Part shown: piece by piece, positions 59,499-64,000 of the stretch
Layout of the letters: the number at the start of each line of letters is the position of its first letter
How positions within the stretch are numbered: position 1 is the stretch's first letter
NCBI GenBank assembly: GCA_034927815.1
Contig: JAYFPK010000014.1
Coordinates: forward strand, 1 to 64,000
Reading direction: 5' to 3'
Length of the DNA: 64,000 bases
From: Limiplasma sp034927815
GTDB lineage: Bacteria; Bacillota; Clostridia; Christensenellales; Aristaeellaceae
The notes under the pieces: model-generated
What the model was told of the DNA's origin: nothing
Database searches by the model: none
What the model saw: the letters and a program-made list of their open reading frames with translations, nothing else
Position numbers and translations under genes: made by a program

Positions 59499-60266
59499 TT
59501 ACAGCGCCTTTCCCCCATCCACCAGCAGGCTTTGCCCCGTAATGTAGCGGCCCGCCTCGGAGCACAGCAGCAGCGCGCTGCCCACGCAGTCCTCGGGCTC
59601 TCCCCAAAAGCCGCAAGGAATCGACTCCGTTACCTTTTGGCGGTATGCCTCATCGGCATAGGCCTGTGCATTGCGGTCCGTCATGATGACCCCAGGGGCC
59701 AGGTTGTTCACGGTAATGCCCTCCGGGGCCAGCTGCGCCGCCAGGGAGCGCACCATCATGGTTTGCGCCGCCTTGGAAGCGGAATACACCAGCATTTCAG
59801 GGTGAGGCTTATGCTCCTGAACGCTGCCAACAGTCAAAATTCTGCCCCAGCCCTTCCCGCGCATGGCGGGGACCGCCTTTTGCATCAACAGCAGCGAGGC
59901 CCGGGTATTCACGGAGATCTGGGTTTCAAAATCCTCCAGGGTGATTTGCTCCCAGGGCTTTTGAATCTGCTGGGAGGCGTTGAGCACCAGCACGTCCACA
60001 GGGCCAAAGCCGGCGGCTTCCATCTGTTGCCAGATGCGCTGCGCACAGTCCGGGGCGATCAAATCCTGCTGTACGCAAAGGGCGCGCCGCCCCAAGGCCC
60101 GGATCAGCTCCGCCACCTCCCGGGCCTGGAGGCTGTTGCCGGAAAAATGCACGGCCACATCCGCCCCCGCCTGGGCAAAGCCCAAGGCCAGGGCCCGCCC
60201 GATGCCCCGGCTGGCCCCGGTGATAAGAACCTGTTTCCCGGTGAGGTCCAATCGTTTCTCCATCAT
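59499..60266 (-). CDS. Short-chain dehydrogenase/reductase
   Basis: A 255-residue SDR. ITGASRGIGRALA is the cofactor-binding TGxxxGIG motif, LVLNAS the NAG-like motif, VGSVQEHKPHPEMLVYSASKAA carries catalytic Ser and YxxxK, and the C-terminus GQSLLVDGGKAL is standard for classical SDRs. It probably oxidises or reduces a sugar derivative brought in by the upstream ABC importer. ATG 60266 has GGAG 6 bases upstream; ATG 60263 is equally possible. Confidence 0.9.
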   Translation of the reverse strand: MMEKRLDLTGKQVLITGASRGIGRALALGFAQAGADVAVHFSGNSLQAREVAELIRALGRRALCVQQDLIAPDCAQRIWQQMEAAGFGPVDVLVLNASQQIQKPWEQITLEDFETQISVNTRASLLLMQKAVPAMRGKGWGRILTVGSVQEHKPHPEMLVYSASKAAQTMMVRSLAAQLAPEGITVNNLAPGVIMTDRNAQAYADEAYRQKVTESIPCGFWGEPEDCVGSALLLCSEAGRYITGQSLLVDGGKAL

Positions 60267-60356
60267 CCTCAACTCCACAGTTGCTTTCCAGTACGCCCTG
60301 CAAAACGGCCGCAAGGGGCACGCCGCCGGGCAGCTCCCAAGGCTCAAAAAGGTCCT

Positions 60357-61148
60357 TCACAGGGCAAAAGCGCGCAAGGCCTCGGCCTCCAGGGGGAAGT
60401 CAAACAAGGCCAGGCCACCCAACAGCCCGGTAAACCAATTGCCCATTTCCCCGCCCCGGTGTACGCCGCCCACGGTGAAATCCGCCCCGTTTCCCCCGGG
60501 GGAGAACAAAGGCCGCCCGTAGGCGTAGGGGTTGCGCTCTCCCCTAATATCCAGCGCCCCGTCCAGGTAGGCCCTGGCTACGCTGCCGTCATAGGAAAAG
60601 CCGATCATATGCCATGCGTCCATGGGCACAGGGGTAGCGCCGATGGCCGCGTCCATGCAGTAGGGATACCCCTCCGTGGGCCCGCCTGTGGCGGATACAT
60701 GCCCGCCCACTTGCTGGCCGCTTTCCCAGATTTTCAGGTCCAGAAACAGGCAGTACTGCCGCTGCCGCCGGGTTTCATTCCACATGCCCGCCACAGCCTG
60801 GCATTCCGGGAGTGCCTTGGGGCGGCGCTTCACCCAGGCGATCACGGTGAGGGCCGAGCGCCGGGCGGAAAAATCCAACAGCGGGCATTCTTCCCTTGGA
60901 AGAACAAAGTACCGCCCCTCTCCCATATCCGGGCAGCGCTTGCCAAACAATCCGTCCGGAGCATAGGAAATGTTGCCGTTGCCATCCCGGAGGGTATAGG
61001 CGGCCCGGCCTTTGGACGCCAGGCCCTGGGAAAAGTCCCAAAAGCAAACGGGGCTGGCTGCCAGCACACTTTCTATCCGGGCCTTGGGTTCCCGCAGCGC
61101 CATGGGCCTTTGCGGACGCATGCCGCTTTTTTCCTCCTGGTCCATCAT
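60357..61148 (-). CDS. LamG/concanavalin-like protein without signal peptide
   Basis: A 263-residue protein with a single LamG-like jelly-roll: FWDFSQG, the TVIAWVKRR strand, WHMIGFSYDGSVARAYLDGALD and GNWFTGLLGGLALFDFPLEAE are the typical beta-strands of this fold. There is no signal peptide or membrane segment, which is odd for a carbohydrate-binding lectin domain. The ATG at 61148 has GGGGG 6 bases upstream. It is part of an ABC sugar importer operon, 11 bases after a permease gene, so a cytosolic sugar-binding or enzymatic role is possible but unproven. Confidence 0.75.
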   Translation of the reverse strand: MMDQEEKSGMRPQRPMALREPKARIESVLAASPVCFWDFSQGLASKGRAAYTLRDGNGNISYAPDGLFGKRCPDMGEGRYFVLPREECPLLDFSARRSALTVIAWVKRRPKALPECQAVAGMWNETRRQRQYCLFLDLKIWESGQQVGGHVSATGGPTEGYPYCMDAAIGATPVPMDAWHMIGFSYDGSVARAYLDGALDIRGERNPYAYGRPLFSPGGNGADFTVGGVHRGGEMGNWFTGLLGGLALFDFPLEAEALRAFAL

Positions 61149-61159
61149 CCCCTGCCCCC

Positions 61160-62017
61160 TTATTTGAGCCCCGACATGGTAAGGCTTTCAATGAACTTGC
61201 GCTGGGCGAAGAAGAACACCACCAAAATGGGAAGGGTGGATACCGAGGCCGCGGCCATGATCAGGTGCCATTGCACGCCGTTTTCCGTGGTGAACAGCGA
61301 CAGCGCCAAAGGGATGGTGTAGAGCTTGCTGGAGCTGAGATAGATCAACGGTACGAAGAACTCGTTCCAGTTCTGCAAAAAGGTGAAAATCACCAGCGTA
61401 GCCACCATGGAGGTAGCCATAGGCATCATGATCCGCAGAAAAATCCGGGGCTGGCTGCAGCCGTCGATTTTCCCCGCTTCCATCAGCTCATTGGGAACGG
61501 TGAGGAAGAACTGCCGCATCAAAAATACGCCAAAGGCTCCGCAATAGCCAAAAATCTGGGGAACGATCATGGGAAAGTGGGAGTCCACCAGCCGCACCTT
61601 GGAAAGGGCGATAAACAAGGGAATGGTGGTGATTTCCACCGGCATCATCATGCCGCTGAGGATCACCAGAAACAGCGCGTTCCTGCCCCGGAACTCCAGC
61701 TTGGCAAAGGCGTACCCGGCCAAAGAGGCGAAAACCACCACCCCCAGGGTCACCACCGCCGCGATGTACACGCTGTTCCACAAATATAGGCCAAAGGGCT
61801 GCATGGAAAACAGGTCCGCGTAGTTTTGCCATACGATGGGCTTGGGCCACCACTGGGGCGGAAACAGCAAAACCTTGGAGTATTCCTTCAAGGACGTGGA
61901 GATCATCCAATAAAACGGCGCCAGCATCAAAGCGGAAATGAGGATGCACACGGCGTATTTGACGATCCTTGCGGCGCTCTTTTTCCGCTTGGCCAGGTAT
62001 TGCGCGTCATCCCTCAT
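61160..62017 (-). CDS. Carbohydrate ABC transporter permease (MalG type)
   Basis: A 285-residue subunit with six helices and the EAA loop LMEAGKIDGCSQPRIFLRIMMPMA. AGAGGTGG lies 7 bases before ATG 62017. Its start overlaps the end of the upstream permease by 11 bases. No ATPase gene is seen in this operon. Confidence 0.91.
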   Translation of the reverse strand: MRDDAQYLAKRKKSAARIVKYAVCILISALMLAPFYWMISTSLKEYSKVLLFPPQWWPKPIVWQNYADLFSMQPFGLYLWNSVYIAAVVTLGVVVFASLAGYAFAKLEFRGRNALFLVILSGMMMPVEITTIPLFIALSKVRLVDSHFPMIVPQIFGYCGAFGVFLMRQFFLTVPNELMEAGKIDGCSQPRIFLRIMMPMATSMVATLVIFTFLQNWNEFFVPLIYLSSSKLYTIPLALSLFTTENGVQWHLIMAAASVSTLPILVVFFFAQRKFIESLTMSGLK

Positions 62018-62921
62018 GGTAGATCCACCTCTTTCTGATGTTCCATTGCGCCAGGGTCAAAATCAGAATGATGATGAACAGAATCGCCGATATGGACGAC
62101 GCGTACCCGAACTCATAGAACTGGAAGGCCTGCTGGTAAATGTAGTACACAAACACATAGGAGCTGTTGCCGGGGCCGCCCCCGGTGAGGGTATAGATCT
62201 GCCCGAAAACCTTCAGGGACCCGATGACGGTCATGATCATCACCAGAAACACGGAAGGGGCGATCATGGGCATGGTGATGGAACGAAACTGCCGCCATTT
62301 GCTGGCCCCGTCCAGGTCCGCAGCCTCGTAATACATCTGGGGCACGTCCTTCATGGCGCCGATCAAAATCACCATGTTCATGCCCAGGCCCTTCACTAAA
62401 GTCACAAACGCCACAATGGGGATGGCCAAGGAGGTGCTGAAGAGCCACTGCGGCCCCTGTACCCCCACCATGCGAAGCAGAATATTGATGATGCCGTTAT
62501 CCGTTTGGAAGATATATTTCCAAATGATGCCCCAAACCACTACCGAGGTCACCACCGGGGTGAAAACAGCCGTGCGGAAAAACCCCACGCCGGGAAATTT
62601 GTCCTTCAAAAGGCTCGCCAGCCCCAGGCAGACGATCAGGTTGGAGGGCAGCAAAAGGGCCGCAAAGTACAGCGTGTTGATCACAGACGCGTGAAAGGTG
62701 GTGTCGCTGACCAGCGTTTTGTAGTTTTCCAGCCCGATCATCCGGGGGGCGCGGATCAGCGACCAATCCGTGCCGCTGATCACAAAGGTCGCCACAATGG
62801 GCAGCAGCACAAACAGCGCGTACCCGATCAGCATAGGGCTGATAAAGGCGTAGGCCCACCGCTCATCGCTTCTCTGGCCCGGATTCCGTCTTTGTTTTTC
62901 CTGTACCATTCGTTTCACCAT
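62007..62921 (-). CDS. Carbohydrate ABC transporter permease (MalF/UgpA type)
   Basis: A 304-residue subunit with six helices; the EAA loop reads MYYEAADLDGASKWRQFRSITMPMI. The start is uncertain: ATG 62921 is directly preceded by AAGGGA, and ATG 62909 follows 12 bases after it. It is separated from the binding protein gene by hairpins. Confidence 0.9.
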   Translation of the reverse strand: MVKRMVQEKQRRNPGQRSDERWAYAFISPMLIGYALFVLLPIVATFVISGTDWSLIRAPRMIGLENYKTLVSDTTFHASVINTLYFAALLLPSNLIVCLGLASLLKDKFPGVGFFRTAVFTPVVTSVVVWGIIWKYIFQTDNGIINILLRMVGVQGPQWLFSTSLAIPIVAFVTLVKGLGMNMVILIGAMKDVPQMYYEAADLDGASKWRQFRSITMPMIAPSVFLVMIMTVIGSLKVFGQIYTLTGGGPGNSSYVFVYYIYQQAFQFYEFGYASSISAILFIIILILTLAQWNIRKRWIYHEG

Positions 62922-62972
62922 TCCCTTATGCCCATGCCGCCCCGCGTAGCTTTGGGCGGTTCCCTCCCCGCG

Positions 62973-63084
62973 CAGCCTCCGGCTGTGGGCCGGGCCCCGG
63001 CGGGGCCTGTGCGCAAGGAGTGTGGGCATGCCTATGGATTTTAACTCAGAAGGAGGCCGCCTTGGGCTGCAAGGCGGCCTCCTT
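62973..63084 (-). other. Hairpins between binding-protein and permease genes
   Basis: 63050-63063 pairs perfectly with 63071-63084 (14 bp, GGAGGCCGCC core) just after the binding protein stop, with no strong T-tract. GGCCCC/GGGGCC (62993-63007) and CAGCC/GGCTG (62973-62985) follow. Such stem-loops commonly protect the binding-protein mRNA and reduce read-through to permeases. Confidence 0.6.
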
Positions 63085-63096
63085 GGGAGTGCCCTG

Positions 63097-64000
63097 TTAC
63101 TTCAGGAGCGGATCGACCTTTTCCTTCATCATCTGCACGATCTGCTCGGGGGTGTATTCCTTGGTGAACATCATCTCAAAGAGCTTGTTCACTTCCACGT
63201 CAATCTTCTGGTAGTTCTCATGGGCGGGATAGGACACCACGCCGGGCTTTTCAATCATGTCCACAAAGGCCAGCTTCACGCTCTCGGCGCTGGGCTGCCC
63301 ATCGGGCTGGTTCAGGAAGGAGTCGGAATTCAGCACCGAACGGCGGGGCGAGGGGAAGGTGGAGATCAGCCGGGTGGCTACTTCCTTGCCGGTCAGATAC
63401 ATCACCAGCTTGGTAGCCAGGTCCTGATTGGGGCCTTTGACCACATGGTACCCGGCGAATCCGCTGGTCACCTTGGCGTCCGCGGCGGGCCCGGTGGGAG
63501 CGCCGATGATATCCCACTGGAAGTCCACCTTGCCCCGGAGGTTGGCGGCATAGCTGAAGGTATCCCGGGCCATGGCGATCTTTCCGGTTTCAAACTGGGT
63601 CTGGTCCCCGGGCTTCACGTGGCTTTCGTCCACAAACAGGGCGTCGTAGAACTGCTGCATGCTTGTGATGCCGCCCTGGGTGTTCAGGGTAAATTCCGTC
63701 ATTTCGGGGTTGAAATAGTCCGCGCCGTTGGCCAGCACGATGTCGTACAGGGAATTCATGTAGGCGGTGGGCTCGGTGGCGCCCTGGAGCTTCATCCCGT
63801 ACACGCCCTGGGAGGGATCGGTAAGGACCTTGGCGGCCTTGAAGAACTCCTCCATGGTCCAGTTGCCTTCCTGGCGGAGCTCGGTGGGGGTTTTCAGGCC
63901 CTTTTCCTCAAACATGGTTTTGTTGTAGAAAATGACCCGGGGACCAAAGGAGAAGGGAATGCCGTACACCTCGTCGCCCCGCTCAAACAGGGTGAGGGTG
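63097..64000 (-). CDS. Extracellular sugar-binding protein, 5' part outside the window
   Basis: The C-terminal 300 residues of a family-1 solute-binding protein; the frame stays open to the window edge, so N-terminus and signal sequence are not visible. YGIPFSFGPRVIFYNKTMFEEKGLKTP is the typical ligand-cleft block, and FQWDIIGAPTGP and GYHVVKGPNQDLATKLVMYL are conserved in this family. It feeds the two permeases downstream; the ligand is probably an oligosaccharide. Confidence 0.9.
   Translation of the reverse strand, partial: TLTLFERGDEVYGIPFSFGPRVIFYNKTMFEEKGLKTPTELRQEGNWTMEEFFKAAKVLTDPSQGVYGMKLQGATEPTAYMNSLYDIVLANGADYFNPEMTEFTLNTQGGITSMQQFYDALFVDESHVKPGDQTQFETGKIAMARDTFSYAANLRGKVDFQWDIIGAPTGPAADAKVTSGFAGYHVVKGPNQDLATKLVMYLTGKEVATRLISTFPSPRRSVLNSDSFLNQPDGQPSAESVKLAFVDMIEKPGVVSYPAHENYQKIDVEVNKLFEMMFTKEYTPEQIVQMMKEKVDPLLK

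Noticed and set aside
59121..61322. Long plus-strand open frame opposite the SDR and LamG genes
   Set aside because: Same reason: shadow of GC-rich coding on the other strand.

Overview
This window comes from a GC-rich, Gram-positive, endospore-forming member of class Clostridia and was probably cut from an anaerobe. The evidence is a yabP-yabQ-divIC spore/division block, a PASTA-containing SpoVD-type transpeptidase, a MurE carrying the DNPR signature of meso-diaminopimelate ligases, an ion-translocating Rnf operon, many TTG and GTG starts, and G-rich Shine-Dalgarno sequences. I cannot name a genus from sequence alone; Oscillospirales or Christensenellales would fit. I see no rRNA, tRNA, CRISPR array or prophage.

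Layout. (1) 1-14550: end of a metallophosphoesterase gene, a terminator, then a long division and cell-wall (dcw) cluster, all on the plus strand: mraZ, ftsL-like, spoVD/pbpB, murE, mraY, murD, ftsW/spoVE, murA, divIB/ftsQ, ftsA, ftsZ. rsmH, murF and murG are missing from their usual places. (2) 14.6-17.7 kb: a YkvI-like membrane protein, phosphofructokinase (minus strand) and a pentapeptide-repeat protein. (3) 17.7-24.0 kb: a GntR/FCD regulator divergent from a catabolic operon with a carbohydrate ABC importer, a 2-hydroxyacid dehydrogenase and a DapA/NanA-type aldolase, with palindromic operator candidates. (4) 24.0-27.3 kb: an MFS transporter, proA and bioY, the last behind a perfect 42-bp palindrome. 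(5) 27.3-33.1 kb: yabP, yabQ, divIC, ppx/gppA, an EF-G-like GTPase, a PfkB sugar kinase and a GNAT acetyltransferase. (6) 33.2-42.7 kb: an alpha/beta hydrolase, a membrane-anchored MurF, ddl, dxs, tlyA, nadK, argR, recN. (7) 42.8-48.9 kb: an Rnf operon in the order C-D-E-A-B with no rnfG, then proC and rnhA. (8) 49.0-53.3 kb: a tyrosine recombinase, self-regulated lexA, psuK-psuG and a highly structured non-coding segment with paired end hairpins. (9) 53.3-64.0 kb, mostly minus strand: two small unknown genes, three GT4-type glycosyltransferases, an MTA/SAH deaminase, an unknown protein, and a carbohydrate ABC operon (binding protein, two permeases, a LamG-like protein, an SDR) that runs off the right edge.

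How it fits together. Peptidoglycan precursor synthesis is split between the dcw cluster (MurA, MurD, MurE, MraY) and a second locus where Ddl and an unusual membrane-bound MurF make and attach D-Ala-D-Ala. The division proteins FtsL-like, DivIB and DivIC plus FtsA/FtsZ are all present. Proline synthesis genes proA and proC are scattered and proB is not seen. The points most worth following up are the missing rnfG, the membrane MurF, the structured RNA or IS200/IS605-like relic at 53.04-53.26 kb, the 42-bp palindrome before bioY, and the very long Gln-rich linker of FtsZ.
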